A stretch of 64,000 nt of DNA. Origin: Halovibrio variabilis (GTDB taxonomy: Bacteria > Pseudomonadota > Gammaproteobacteria > Pseudomonadales > Halomonadaceae). This document shows, piece by piece, positions 46,275-55,977 of this stretch. Within the stretch, counting starts at the first letter, position 1, and each line of letters begins with the position of its first letter. The stretch covers positions 225,373 through 289,372 of the forward strand of contig NZ_BJXV01000008.1 in the NCBI RefSeq assembly GCF_007991175.1, read 5' to 3'. The notes beneath the pieces were generated by a model, which was not told where the DNA came from, ran no database searches, and saw only the letters and a program-made list of their open reading frames with translations. A program made the position numbers and the translations under genes.

Positions 46275-47330
46275 ATGTCGCAGGACGATCTACTGTCCCA
46301 GGAAGAAATTGACGCCTTACTGAAAGGCGTTAGTGGTGACGATGAGCCGTCGGCTTCATCGCCGCAAGAGCATGCCGAGTCGAAAATCCGCCCTTACGAT
46401 CCTTCGACTCAGCATCGCGTGATCCGCGAGCGCCTGCATGCATTGGATTTTATTAATGAGCGTTTTGCGCGTTACTTCCGTAACGGCTTGTTCAATCTAT
46501 TACGTCGCAGTGCGGATATCACCGTAGAGTCGGTTCGTTATCAAAGCTTTAGTAATTTTTCACGCAATGTCCCCGTGCCTACGAACCTGAACATTGTCTC
46601 AATGAAGCCGCTGCGCGGGTCGGCGCTGGTAGTGTTTCCGCCCAATCTTGTGTTTATGGTGGTTGACAATCTCTTTGGCGGCGATGGCCGCTTTGTGACC
46701 AAATCGGATGGACGGGAATTTACTAACACCGAACAGCGGATTATTCAGCGTCTGCTCAACTTAGCCATTGATGCTTACCAAGAAGCCTGGAAAGTGGTTC
46801 ATCCGCTCGAAGTCAGCTTCTTGCGTTCAGAAGTACAGTCTAAATTCGCCAATATCACTAATTCACCTAATGAAATTGTGGTGAACACTAAATTTAATAT
46901 TGAAGTCGGCAACTTATCTAGCAACTTCCAGATATGCATGCCTTACGCCATGATTGAGCCACTGCGCGATTTATTGGCGAACCCCATTAACGATAGTAAC
47001 CACGACCAGGACGGTAGTTGGTCGCGCCGCATGGCAAGTGAACTAAGGCAATCGGAAGTCGAATTAGTCGCTGAGTTTGCGCATATACCCAGCCGTATCT
47101 CTCATGTGATGGGGCTAAAAAAAGGCGATGTACTGCCTCTCGATATACCCAGCACGATTACTGCAAATGTCGATGGCGTGCCCGTCATGCAGTGTGAGTA
47201 CGGTAGCCAACGCCAGCAACACGCCCTGCGTGTGCTACATATGATCGACCATGCCGCTATGAATAACGTATCGTCCAAGGACTTTATTAAAGGTTCTACG
47301 CGACAGAAAGCCAAGGAATCCAAAGCATGA
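46275..47330 (+). CDS. fliM: Flagellar motor switch protein FliM
   Basis: Protein of 351 residues. The N-terminal peptide DDLLSQEEIDALLKGV is the CheY-P-binding site. Middle domain includes LNIVSMKPLRGSALVVFPPNLVF in part and NLFGGDGRF; the C-terminal SpoA-like domain (about 260-330) pairs with FliN. Overlaps fliN by 4 nt. Confidence 0.98.
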   Translation: MSQDDLLSQEEIDALLKGVSGDDEPSASSPQEHAESKIRPYDPSTQHRVIRERLHALDFINERFARYFRNGLFNLLRRSADITVESVRYQSFSNFSRNVPVPTNLNIVSMKPLRGSALVVFPPNLVFMVVDNLFGGDGRFVTKSDGREFTNTEQRIIQRLLNLAIDAYQEAWKVVHPLEVSFLRSEVQSKFANITNSPNEIVVNTKFNIEVGNLSSNFQICMPYAMIEPLRDLLANPINDSNHDQDGSWSRRMASELRQSEVELVAEFAHIPSRISHVMGLKKGDVLPLDIPSTITANVDGVPVMQCEYGSQRQQHALRVLHMIDHAAMNNVSSKDFIKGSTRQKAKESKA

Positions 47331-47917
47331 CTGATCCCAATAAACCTGATCAGAACGTCTCTGACGACGATTCGGCGGATGCCATGTCTGAGCAAGAAGA
47401 GACCTCTTCAAGTGCCGACGCTGCCAGCGAAGAGGAAGATCCCTGGGCAGCCGCTATGGCTGAGCAAGAACAAGCCTCTTCAGGTGCTGATGCCAGCGAA
47501 GAAGAAGACCCTTGGGCAGCGGCTATGGCTGAACAGGAGGCCGTTGAAGAAAGCCAGCAGGAAGCTGCCGAGCCCGAGCATAAGGCGCCTGCCGCAAAAG
47601 CCGCGAGTGACGAAGTTTTTCGCCCTTTGAGCCCTGACAGCGGTGGCTCACAGGCACGCGAACTCGAAATGGTCATGGATATCCCGGTGAAACTCACCGT
47701 GGAACTAGGCCGCACCAAGCTAACCATCAAACAATTGCTGGAGTTAGCGCAGGGGTCTGTTATTGAGCTTGAAGGCCTGGCCGGCGAGCCAATGGATATC
47801 TTGATTAATGGCTACTTGATCGCTCAAGGGGAAGTCGTTGTCATCGAAGACAAGTATGGTATCCGTATTACTGAAATCATCACGCCTTCTGAACGTATTC
47901 ACAAATTGAACCGATGA
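47327..47917 (+). CDS. fliN: Flagellar motor switch protein FliN with duplicated N-terminal motif
   Basis: Protein of 196 residues, longer than the usual 100-140. The C-terminal SpoA domain (about 110-195; MDIPVKLTVELGRTKLTIKQ, PMDILINGYLIAQGEVVVIE) is normal. The acidic N-terminus carries two copies of EEEDPWAAAMAEQE (35-48 and 58-71), with a weaker earlier DSADAMSEQEE (15-25). In E. coli the matching DDLWAEALSEQ segment lies in the FliN N-terminus that contacts CheY. Overlaps fliM and fliO. Confidence 0.96.
   Translation: MTDPNKPDQNVSDDDSADAMSEQEETSSSADAASEEEDPWAAAMAEQEQASSGADASEEEDPWAAAMAEQEAVEESQQEAAEPEHKAPAAKAASDEVFRPLSPDSGGSQARELEMVMDIPVKLTVELGRTKLTIKQLLELAQGSVIELEGLAGEPMDILINGYLIAQGEVVVIEDKYGIRITEIITPSERIHKLNR
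47429..47539 (+). repeat. 69-bp-period repeat inside fliN
   Basis: The codons for EEEDPWAAAMAEQE occur at 47429-47470 and again at 47498-47539 (period 69 bp), separated by a related QASSGADAS-type spacer. The two DNA copies differ at several synonymous positions, so the duplication is not recent. Confidence 0.85.
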
Positions 47918-48357
47918 GCGTTGCAACGACCTCAACGCAAAATGGCTCGCTTGATGCGCTAGGTAACGGTGGTGAGTCGTTAATAGGCATGGCTGTTTTA
48001 GGCAAAACAGCGGCCGCATTAGCCTTAGTTATTGCGATCATTTTGATTTGCACTGCACTGCTAAAACGCTGGGGCAATCTTCGCTCGCCTCACGGCGCCC
48101 ACTTACGCGTCGTGGGCAGCACTGCTGTGGGGAATCGTGAGCGCATTGTGATTGTCGAAGTGGAAGATACCTGGCTAGTCCTCGGTGTTGGCGGTGGTCG
48201 TATTACTAAATTGCATGAGCGCCCTGCTCCAGAGGAACGCTCGCCAACATCGACGCCTCCCTCTTCCTCTCGTTTTGCACAACGTTTATCAAAAGCACTG
48301 GCTTCTGGTCGTCGCAGCGACTCATCCGCGCCCTCCGATCCACATCAGACGCCATGA
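47914..48357 (+). CDS. fliO: Flagellar export protein FliO
   Basis: Protein of 147 residues with one membrane helix (about 29-49, [20 protein letters not shown]) and a cytoplasmic part with [20 protein letters not shown] and [17 protein letters not shown], as in FliO. It assists FliP ring assembly. Overlaps fliN and fliP by 4 nt each. Confidence 0.93.
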   Translation: MSVATTSTQNGSLDALGNGGESLIGMAVLGKTAAALALVIAIILICTALLKRWGNLRSPHGAHLRVVGSTAVGNRERIVIVEVEDTWLVLGVGGGRITKLHERPAPEERSPTSTPPSSSRFAQRLSKALASGRRSDSSAPSDPHQTP

Positions 48358-49196
48358 GGCAACGGATGTACTTTTCTTGGCCCTGTTTGTTTAAAGCCTG
48401 CTCTTCTATGCACCCGACTGTTTCTAAGACTTCAAAGAACGACACCCAGCGCTGGCTATGGTTGGCGTTGGCGCTTGGCGTTTGTTTTATTCTGGTTGCA
48501 GGTCCTGCCCAGGCTCAGCAGATACCCGGCATTACGTCTCAGCCGCTAGAAGATGGGGGTCAGCAGTGGTCACTCTCACTGCAAACACTGCTGTTTTTAA
48601 GTTCGCTAGCGTTCTTGCCTTCGATGCTGCTGATGATGACGAGCTTTACTCGGATCATTATCGTGCTTAGCCTACTGCGTACGGCAATGGGGACCCAGGC
48701 AACGCCTCCCAACCAAGTGTTATTAGGTGTCGCGCTGTTTTTAACCTTTTTTATTATGTCGCCAGTATTGGCGCAGGTTTACGACAATGCCTGGGTACCC
48801 CTGACTGACGAAACGATTAATTTTGAAGAGTTTATACTCCTTGCCCAAGACCCATTTCGCGAATTTATGCTTGCGCAAACCCGCGAACCTGACCTGGCAC
48901 TGTTCGCACGCTTAGCCGACGTGGGCCCCATGCAAGGCCCGGAAGAGCTACCCATGCGGATATTGTTGCCTGCTTTTGTTACCAGCGAATTGAAAACGGC
49001 TTTTCAAATAGGCTTCACTATTTTTATTCCGTTTTTGATTATTGACCTTGTAGTCGCTAGTACGCTGATGGCGCTGGGGATGATGATGGTTCCCCCCATC
49101 ACTATTTCATTACCTTTCAAGCTGATGCTTTTCATTTTAGTCGACGGCTGGCAGCTAATTATTGGCTCAATGGCTGAAAGCTTTTACATGATATAG
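48354..49196 (+). CDS. fliP: Flagellar export gate protein FliP
   Basis: Protein of 280 residues from the ATG at 48354 that overlaps the fliO stop; an internal ATG at 48408 would give 262 residues, nearer to the usual 245-255. A signal peptide ends at AGPAQAQQ. FliP hallmarks: [57 protein letters not shown] and [18 protein letters not shown]. It forms the export pore with FliQ and FliR. Confidence 0.95.
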   Translation: MRQRMYFSWPCLFKACSSMHPTVSKTSKNDTQRWLWLALALGVCFILVAGPAQAQQIPGITSQPLEDGGQQWSLSLQTLLFLSSLAFLPSMLLMMTSFTRIIIVLSLLRTAMGTQATPPNQVLLGVALFLTFFIMSPVLAQVYDNAWVPLTDETINFEEFILLAQDPFREFMLAQTREPDLALFARLADVGPMQGPEELPMRILLPAFVTSELKTAFQIGFTIFIPFLIIDLVVASTLMALGMMMVPPITISLPFKLMLFILVDGWQLIIGSMAESFYMI

Positions 49197-49258
49197 CCTT
49201 CCATAAGCTTGTTTTTATATAAGCCCTGCGGTGTTCTAACGCCGCAAAGGAACCGACT

Positions 49259-49528
49259 ATGACCCCCGAAATGGTGATGAGCATTGCGTACCAGGGTATG
49301 CGTGTAACGCTGTTACTTGCAGGCCCCATGCTGTTGGCTGCGCTTTTTACCGGCCTTATCATCAGCTTATTTCAAGCAGCGACCCAGATTAATGAAATGA
49401 CGCTGACGTTTATTCCGAAAATTCTAGCCGTTTTTGCGGTGCTGGTATTTGCCGGCCCCTGGCTGCTTGGACTCATTACCGACTTTACCCACCGGTTATT
49501 TACCAACATCCCTAATATGGTGATGTAG
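49259..49528 (+). CDS. fliQ: Flagellar export gate protein FliQ
   Basis: Protein of 89 residues with two membrane helices. MTPEMVMSIAYQGMRVTLLL and SLFQAATQINEMTLTFIPKI are family signatures. Start ATG at 49259 has AAAGGAA upstream. Followed after 4 bp by fliR. Confidence 0.97.
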   Translation: MTPEMVMSIAYQGMRVTLLLAGPMLLAALFTGLIISLFQAATQINEMTLTFIPKILAVFAVLVFAGPWLLGLITDFTHRLFTNIPNMVM

Positions 49529-49532
49529 CTCG

Positions 49533-50324
49533 ATGGTGGAAATCACTTTTGCGCAGCTACAAGGCTGGCTAGTGGCCTTTTTATGGCCGTTTGCGCGCAT
49601 CACCGCCTTTATGGCCGCTTCCCCCCTCTGGGGACACTCGAGTATTCCTAACCGAGCCAAAATTGGCCTTGCTTCCCTTATTGCCATTGTCATTGCGCCG
49701 GTGCTACCGGACATGCCGGATATCGCCATCATGTCCTGGGCGGGGTTCGGCGTTATCATCGAACAAATCCTGATTGGCTTAGCCATGGGCATGGTGATGC
49801 ACATCATCTTTGCGGTTGTTCAAGCGGCTGGCGATTTTATCGGGCTGCAAATGGGTCTGGCCTTTGCCAGCTTTTTTGATACGGCGAGCGGTACTAATAT
49901 CATGGTACTGTCGCGCATTCTCTATATGATCACACTGCTGATGTTCTTGGCCATGAATGGTCATCTTATGGTGCTGGAAACGCTGATAATGAGTTTCCAG
50001 ACGTTACCCATTGGTATTGGCACCTTTAATCCAGGCGCCTTTGAGTTGATCGCCCGCTATGCAGGAACGATTTTCGCTTCGGGTATGTTACTGGCGCTAC
50101 CGCTTGTCGGCTCACTGCTGACGATCAATTTAGCCCTGGGCATCTTGAACCGCTCCGCCCCTCAGCTCACGGTGTTTAATATTGGCTTCCCCACTTCTCT
50201 GATTGTGGGGCTGATCTTAATGATGGTGCTGATGACCGATCTTAGCCGCTTTCTAGAGCGCTTATTCAGCCAAGGGCTGGCGTTCATGCAGGGGCTCATC
50301 GAAACCATGGCCCCCTTAAGCTAA
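49533..50324 (+). CDS. fliR: Flagellar export gate protein FliR
   Basis: Protein of 263 residues with about six membrane helices. FAQLQGWLVAFLWPFARI, QMGLAFASFFDTASGTNIMV and FNIGFPTSLIVGL fit FliR. Last gene of the fliF-R run; a strong hairpin follows before the convergent flgL. Confidence 0.96.
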   Translation: MVEITFAQLQGWLVAFLWPFARITAFMAASPLWGHSSIPNRAKIGLASLIAIVIAPVLPDMPDIAIMSWAGFGVIIEQILIGLAMGMVMHIIFAVVQAAGDFIGLQMGLAFASFFDTASGTNIMVLSRILYMITLLMFLAMNGHLMVLETLIMSFQTLPIGIGTFNPGAFELIARYAGTIFASGMLLALPLVGSLLTINLALGILNRSAPQLTVFNIGFPTSLIVGLILMMVLMTDLSRFLERLFSQGLAFMQGLIETMAPLS

Positions 50325-50326
50325 AA

Positions 50327-50355
50327 TCCCCATGCTTCACAAAGAAGTATGGGGA
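50327..50355. terminator. Terminator between fliR and flgL
   Basis: TCCCCATGCTTC (50327-50338) pairs with GAAGTATGGGGA (50344-50355) through a 12-bp stem with one G-T wobble and a 5-nt loop. It lies 3 nt after the fliR stop and 28 nt after the flgL stop (minus). On the minus strand ATTTTAG follows, so it may serve both directions. Confidence 0.75.
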
Positions 50356-50382
50356 TAATAAGACATAACAAAACGACAGCAG

Positions 50383-51630
50383 TTACATGTAGTTAAATAG
50401 CGATAAGCCTTTAATATCGACAAACGCTTTTTGCGACGCCTGCATGCCTACTTGCCGCAAGCTGTATTCGGAGATCGCCTCCGTGTAATCAAGGTCTACC
50501 AAATCTGACAGTGTCTGTGTGTAATTTAGCGTTCGGTTGCTACTAACAGCATCTATCACGTCAAGCTCATTGAGCCGTGCCCCAGCAGACGCGCGTACCG
50601 TTAGAACGTTATCCAAGCTATTATCCAGATCGCGCATAGCCGTATTCAAGGTATTACGCTGATCGGCTTTCTTGACGGGATCGTCTGCCGGGTTTTCTAA
50701 TACGCGAATGGCTTCTTCCATGGTGCGGAAAAGATCAGCACCGCGAACGTCGCCGCCTGATTTGGCAACCAGTATTTCATCTCCAGCCGCTGGCGTCCCC
50801 TCCAGAGTAATTGACATCCCCCCAACGGGGATCTGTTGGGAGGAGCCGTCTTGATCACCCGTGTAAGGAACAGCTGTTTGACCAGCAACGGCTGTCCAAT
50901 CAGTACCATCGAATGCTTCAATTTTAAATGTATCAGCAGGGGTGTTAAAAGTGATGCGGAAATCTTCTGAATCCTTTACATCCGTTATTTGCGGCCCGCG
51001 GAATGTCACATTACCTTGATTGAGGTCGCCATTATCTTTCTTTGCTTCTGCTATATAGCCAGCGCCGCTGGGTACGCTTTTAAAGATAGTCTCGCCATTG
51101 TCGGCGACCGGCATTAAACGTGTGGCATCAACGCGCTGCTCACGAGCATTGCTGTCACCCTGGTAGACCACGCCACTTTCGCCCTGCTTAACGAAAGGCG
51201 GGTTGCTGTCGTTATAACCACCGAACAAATAGCGGCCGTTACCATCGGTGGAATTGGCCTGGCCCAGCATCGTTTCATAAACGCCTTTGAGTTCACTGGC
51301 GATTGATTCGCGATTGGAGTCACTCAGCGTGTCGCTAGATGCCTGAATTAGCAACCCTTTCGCACTGGTGATCGCATCGCTGACGCTATTGATGATGCTT
51401 TCAGTCTGCGACAATGAATTCCTCGCCGAGACCCGCGAATCGGAATACTGCTCAGTCACGGCCTTGGCCTGGTCAACGCCAATCGCGCGCGAAGCCGCCT
51501 GGGGGTCGTCGGAGGGGTTAACCACACGTCGGCCGCTGGCAATCTGCTGGCTAATATTCATCAGGTCGCTCTGCTGGCGATTCATAGACGCCGTGCTTTG
51601 CTCGAACATGGTGACGGTACTAATACGCAT
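50383..51630 (-). CDS. flgL: Hook-filament junction protein FlgL
   Basis: Protein of 415 residues, longer than E. coli FlgL (about 317). The N-terminal flagellin-like helix MRISTVTMFEQSTASMNRQQ and SGRRVVNPSDDPQAA, and the C-terminal RLNELDVIDAVSSNRTLNY with LVDLDYTEAISEYSLRQV, are conserved. The middle (about 165-300) is a variable surface domain. Follows flgK by 16 bp; both under the sigma-28 promoter at 53677. Confidence 0.95.
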   Translation of the reverse strand: MRISTVTMFEQSTASMNRQQSDLMNISQQIASGRRVVNPSDDPQAASRAIGVDQAKAVTEQYSDSRVSARNSLSQTESIINSVSDAITSAKGLLIQASSDTLSDSNRESIASELKGVYETMLGQANSTDGNGRYLFGGYNDSNPPFVKQGESGVVYQGDSNAREQRVDATRLMPVADNGETIFKSVPSGAGYIAEAKKDNGDLNQGNVTFRGPQITDVKDSEDFRITFNTPADTFKIEAFDGTDWTAVAGQTAVPYTGDQDGSSQQIPVGGMSITLEGTPAAGDEILVAKSGGDVRGADLFRTMEEAIRVLENPADDPVKKADQRNTLNTAMRDLDNSLDNVLTVRASAGARLNELDVIDAVSSNRTLNYTQTLSDLVDLDYTEAISEYSLRQVGMQASQKAFVDIKGLSLFNYM

Positions 51631-51646
51631 GATTTAAGCTCCCCAA

Positions 51647-53638
51647 TTAACCGCGCAGGTTCAAGATGGTGTCCATCAGCGTTCCTGCGGTGTCAATCAC
51701 ACGCGCATTGGCCTGATAGTACTGTTGATAACGAATCAAGTTAGCGGCCTCTTCGTCCAGATTGACTCCAGATTCGGACTGTTGCACCGCCGTCAACTGA
51801 TCCGTTAACCCCTGCCTAGCGTCCAGGTTCACCTGAGTAATATTGGTGCGATTACCCACATCGCTGACCATGGAGGCATAGGCGCCGGTAACCGTCGCGC
51901 TAGCGCCAACAATGGACTGGGACTGCAGGTCTTGCATCGCTAAAGCGTTACGGTTATCGCCAGTGGCAAAAATAGTCTGGTTAACAGTTAATGATGATGT
52001 TTCACCAGCATCCGGGAGGGCACCAACCGTAAAGCTGATACCGTCAACTTTAATAGTGTCTCCAACAGACAGCTTCTCACTAGACGGATCAAAGGGCGCA
52101 TCATTAACCGTTATAGTTGCCGCCGGTGTCACTGTCAGCGTGCCTTGCGTGCCATCCGACTCCACCTCAAATTGATATTTCCTATTATCGGCAAAAGCGG
52201 TAGAAGTTATACCTAAATCGCTAACGTTTAAATCACCCTCACGTTCAAACGAGTTACCCGTGTCATTTCCTACATTAATAAAACCTGCGTCGCCCGCGGC
52301 AATCTTGTCTACATCAGCAATATTGGTATCCATGCCATTGGCTGCACGCCGCACCGGCTGGATTTCAAAGCGGTCACCTACAGCAACATTATTGCCGCTG
52401 CTAAACGAAAGCGTCACACCGCCAAAGGCAATTTCACCCGAGCCATTACCAACACCACCAGTCCAACCGGTTGTGTCAACGTAGTTGGTATTGTCAGGAT
52501 CCGTACTATTGAGTACTTGGCCGTTATCATTACGCGTCACCACAGGCTCAAGGTTTTCGTCAAACGAGACGGTGTAATCCGTGGCACGCAGCTTATCGAC
52601 AGTTTCTGGATCAAACTCCGCCGACGTTAGTAGTCCAGGGTCGCTATTGCCTTGATGGCCATAGGATTGCGGTGAGCGCACTGCAAAGAAATCTTCACCC
52701 TGCTCGCCATTAAGATCTACACCTTGCTTATGCTGATCGTTAAAAGCGGTCGACAAAGATACGGCTAGCTGGCCGATCTGGTTTTGCGTCTTGTCCAGGG
52801 TTTCTGAACGGAAAGTCATCAAGCCGCCCAACGCTCCGCCCGTTATTGTCGACTCGTCTAGCTGAACCAGATTGCCACCGCCATCGCGATAGCCGACGAC
52901 TGTGCGCTGGGGGTCGTACTCCGCCTGCACCGCTTCCAGCTGAAACGAGTCGGTGCCCGTCACCAGCGGCTGGCCGTTGGGCAAGCTGACATTATATGTT
53001 TTGCCATCCTGAATATTCAGGCGCAGGTCCATACGCTCGTTCAGCTCGGAAACCATGTGGTCACGTTGGTTCAACAAGCTGTTGGGGGCTTCACCTGTAC
53101 GCGCACGAGCCAGCGCAATCTCTTTATTTAAGCCCGCAATCTGCTCGGTGGTGTTATTTATTTGAGTAATTTCATCTTTGATCTGGCCGTTAATATTGCC
53201 CTGCATATCCTGTAGGTAGCCATCAAAGGAACGGAACTGCGAACTCAGCGTATTCGCGGTCCCCAGCACGCCTTGACGCGCCGCCGGGTCAGAAGGCGAC
53301 GCCGCCAAGTCTTCTAGCGATGAGAAAAACCCCTGCATCAATGGCGAAAGGCCCGCCGCACGATCTGCGAGCAGATTATCGATTTGGGTAACTTGGCTGT
53401 AATAAGTATCCAGAGCACTCGACTGTGTCTTGGCACTGTTTAACTGATCGGCCACATAGGTATTAAATTGCCGCTCAATATTATTGACCTTGACCCCGCC
53501 TCCCGCACGCCCCTCACCCAGCTGTGGCAGCTCACGGTTATAACCAGGCGTGTAAACATTACTGATATTATTACTGCTGGTATTAAGGGCATTCTGCGCC
53601 GCATTAAGACCGCTTAAGCCGATCGAAAACATGCTCAT
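51647..53638 (-). CDS. flgK: Hook-filament junction protein FlgK
   Basis: Protein of 663 residues (E. coli 547). N-terminus SIGLSGLNAAQNALNTSSNN and YTPGYNRELPQ; C-terminus NLDEEAANLIRYQQYYQANA and RVIDTAGTLMDTILNLRG, all typical. An expanded middle (about 340-570) rich in D/N/T/V forms outer domains and is locally AT-richer. ATG at 53638 chosen; a second ATG at 53632 is possible. Confidence 0.96.
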   Translation of the reverse strand: MSMFSIGLSGLNAAQNALNTSSNNISNVYTPGYNRELPQLGEGRAGGGVKVNNIERQFNTYVADQLNSAKTQSSALDTYYSQVTQIDNLLADRAAGLSPLMQGFFSSLEDLAASPSDPAARQGVLGTANTLSSQFRSFDGYLQDMQGNINGQIKDEITQINNTTEQIAGLNKEIALARARTGEAPNSLLNQRDHMVSELNERMDLRLNIQDGKTYNVSLPNGQPLVTGTDSFQLEAVQAEYDPQRTVVGYRDGGGNLVQLDESTITGGALGGLMTFRSETLDKTQNQIGQLAVSLSTAFNDQHKQGVDLNGEQGEDFFAVRSPQSYGHQGNSDPGLLTSAEFDPETVDKLRATDYTVSFDENLEPVVTRNDNGQVLNSTDPDNTNYVDTTGWTGGVGNGSGEIAFGGVTLSFSSGNNVAVGDRFEIQPVRRAANGMDTNIADVDKIAAGDAGFINVGNDTGNSFEREGDLNVSDLGITSTAFADNRKYQFEVESDGTQGTLTVTPAATITVNDAPFDPSSEKLSVGDTIKVDGISFTVGALPDAGETSSLTVNQTIFATGDNRNALAMQDLQSQSIVGASATVTGAYASMVSDVGNRTNITQVNLDARQGLTDQLTAVQQSESGVNLDEEAANLIRYQQYYQANARVIDTAGTLMDTILNLRG

Positions 53639-53676
53639 GGTTCAATTCCTTAGGCGATTACCTATATATGCTATAA

Positions 53677-53703
53677 GTATCGGCACTGCGCAGAAAAACT
53701 TGA
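53677..53703 (-). promoter_or_regulatory. Sigma-28 promoter of flgKL
   Basis: Minus strand reads TCAAGTTT (53696-53703), 11 bp, GCCGATAC (53677-53684): two mismatches to the FliA consensus, exact spacing, about 39 bp upstream of the flgK ATG and just past the flgJ stop. Confidence 0.87.
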
Positions 53704-53711
53704 GAAAAGGG

Positions 53712-54743
53712 CTAGCGAGAATCAGCCAAGAAATCGCCACCAGCGTTGAGCGGCCCGATACTATCCATTACCGCCACCAATTTATCCGCGTAGCGCGGGT
53801 CGGTAGCATAGCCGCCACGCTGCAGCTCTCTAGCAGCCTGTTCGGCAGTGGGTGCTTGTGTCACAGCTGCGTAGCGCGGGTTGTTACCAATTAGGTTGGC
53901 ATAATCAGTGAAGGCGTGTTCATACGAATCGTAGACCCGGAAGGAGTCAACCACCTGCGTCCGGCGGCCATTGATATATTCATGGGTCACCACATCCGTC
54001 GTTTCGCCCTGCCACTGACTCCCCGCTTTAATGCCAAATAGATTGTGGCTGTTTTGACCGTTTCGAGTCGCAATTTCGTGCTTGCCCCAGCCCGTTTCCA
54101 ACGCGGCTTGGGCCAGAATCAACTCAGCGGGCACGCCACTGTTAGCGCTTGCGGCCTGAGCAGGCGCTGCCAGTGTTTGCATAAACTGATCAACATGGGG
54201 CAACTGACTGCCCGCCTGGCGGTTCGTCTCCGGCTGAACAGGCGCAGCTTCCGGCTTCTGGCCCTCGCGCACAGCATCTAACTCAGTCAAGAAACGGCTT
54301 TCTGCAGCTGCCTCAGGAACTGGTTTATCACCCGGGTTTAGAGGGCTATCCAAGATACGCGGCGTGCCTCGCGGAATGCCGGCAATTAGCGCCTGCGTCT
54401 GTTGATCGGCAGACGATGCACCATCGTCACCTTTGGAAATCGCGCCCTCTCGCTTGAGTTGCTCAATCAGCACATCCGCGAGCCCCACGCCTTTGGACGC
54501 AACGACCTGCGACCACTGCTGGTCCAACATTTGTTGGTAGGTATCTGTCGCGCTGCTGTTCAGCAACCCGGAGGTCGGGATTGCATCGCGCATGCTTTTC
54601 ATCATCATCTGCACGAAGAGGGCTTCAAACTGTTGGGCGGCCGAACCGACGCCTTCTTCGGGGTCGATTCGAGCGGTGTGCTGCAGCCGCTGAAAGCCCT
54701 GTACGTCCAGCGCAAATTGATTGCTCATATCAGTCGCATTCAT
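53712..54743 (-). CDS. flgJ: Rod cap and peptidoglycan hydrolase FlgJ
   Basis: Protein of 343 residues, the two-domain form. N-terminal rod-capping domain (about 1-110: AAQQFEALFVQMMMKSMRDA). C-terminal glucosaminidase (about 185-343) with ILAQAALETGWGKHE (catalytic Glu), NLFGIKAGSQWQG and FRVYDSYEHAFTDYANLI. Opens the peptidoglycan for the rod. Start overlaps flgI stop by 1 nt (TAATG). Confidence 0.96.
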   Translation of the reverse strand: MNATDMSNQFALDVQGFQRLQHTARIDPEEGVGSAAQQFEALFVQMMMKSMRDAIPTSGLLNSSATDTYQQMLDQQWSQVVASKGVGLADVLIEQLKREGAISKGDDGASSADQQTQALIAGIPRGTPRILDSPLNPGDKPVPEAAAESRFLTELDAVREGQKPEAAPVQPETNRQAGSQLPHVDQFMQTLAAPAQAASANSGVPAELILAQAALETGWGKHEIATRNGQNSHNLFGIKAGSQWQGETTDVVTHEYINGRRTQVVDSFRVYDSYEHAFTDYANLIGNNPRYAAVTQAPTAEQAARELQRGGYATDPRYADKLVAVMDSIGPLNAGGDFLADSR

Positions 54744-55903
54744 TAGATGATCTCCAGCTCGGCGCGCAGTGACCCCGCCGCTTTTAACGCTTCCAAAATT
54801 GACATCAAATCCTGCGGCGTGGCGCCTAATGCATTCAACGCATTGACCACTTCGTTGAGCTGCGCCCCCTCTACAATCTGCAGATAAGCTTCCTGCTGCT
54901 CTATATCAATATCCGCATCGGGCACCACCACCGTCTCCCCTTCGCCAAGGGGGTTAGGCTGGCTAACGCCGAACTGCGTATCAATCATGATCGATAAGCT
55001 ACCGTGGGCGACTGCCGCTTCCCGCAGCGTAACCGCGCTGTTCATTACGACTGAGCCAGTGCGTGAATTCATTACAACGCGTGCCGGTGCTTGCGTAGGC
55101 GTCACCTGAACGTTTTCGACACGGGCCATAAAGTTGACCCTGGCATTGTCATCCATAGGGCCATCAAGCGAGATAACCCGGCCGTTACGCGCATAGGCAA
55201 CAGACTGACCAAACTCATTGTTAATCGCGGTCACCATCCGTTGGACAGTGCCAAAATCAGAGTCGTTGAGCTGTAGCTCTAATATGCCGCCGTTGCCGCC
55301 CAAATTAAGCGGCACTTCTTTTTCTACCAGGGCACCGTTGGGAATCCGGCCCGATGCCTGCTGGTTAATCTGAACGCTACTGCCACCCGCTTGGGCACCC
55401 GCACCGCCCACCAGCATATTGCCTTGGGCAATCGCATAGGTATCCCCGTCGGCGCCTTTTAAAGGCGTCATTAACAACGTACCACCGCGCAAACTGCGCG
55501 CATTGGCAATCGATGACACCACGATATCTAAACGCTGGCCTGGCCGAGAGAAAGGTGGCAAATCGGAGGTCACCATCACCGCTGCCACATTGCGTAACTG
55601 TAAATTAGTGCCTGCAGGCACGGTTACTCCCAACTGAGAGAGCATGTTGGTTAGGCTTTGGCTAGTGAAGGGCGCTTGCGTCGTTTGGTCACCGGTACTA
55701 TCCAGGCCCACGACTAAGCCATAGCCCACGAGTTGGTTATCGCGCACACCGGCAAAGCTCGAAAGCTCGCGAACACTCTCCGCCTGGGCAGGTAACGCCA
55801 GTGCACACATCAGCAGTAAGGCACCCAGTTGCATAATTCCAGTGCTGAGTGCTCGATAGTTATTTATCCACAACTTACTGATTCTCACGTTACTTGCCCG
55901 CAT
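54743..55903 (-). CDS. flgI: Flagellar P-ring protein FlgI
   Basis: P-ring subunit around the rod in the peptidoglycan. Conserved from SVRELSSFAGVRDNQLVGYG through GLDSTGDQTTQAPFTSQSL and to the C-terminal DLMSILEALKAAGSLRAELE. The start is uncertain: ATG at 55903 gives 386 residues and a positively charged signal-peptide N-region before LGALLLMCALALPAQA; ATG at 55834 gives 363 residues, nearer to E. coli (365), but its N-region has no basic residue. Confidence 0.93.
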   Translation of the reverse strand: MRASNVRISKLWINNYRALSTGIMQLGALLLMCALALPAQAESVRELSSFAGVRDNQLVGYGLVVGLDSTGDQTTQAPFTSQSLTNMLSQLGVTVPAGTNLQLRNVAAVMVTSDLPPFSRPGQRLDIVVSSIANARSLRGGTLLMTPLKGADGDTYAIAQGNMLVGGAGAQAGGSSVQINQQASGRIPNGALVEKEVPLNLGGNGGILELQLNDSDFGTVQRMVTAINNEFGQSVAYARNGRVISLDGPMDDNARVNFMARVENVQVTPTQAPARVVMNSRTGSVVMNSAVTLREAAVAHGSLSIMIDTQFGVSQPNPLGEGETVVVPDADIDIEQQEAYLQIVEGAQLNEVVNALNALGATPQDLMSILEALKAAGSLRAELEII

Positions 55904-55977
55904 CGCTATTACCCGCCGTAGCTCTTTTGTTGAACGATCTGCCACTATTGGTGCTGTCATCGGTAGCTCGCATAGCG

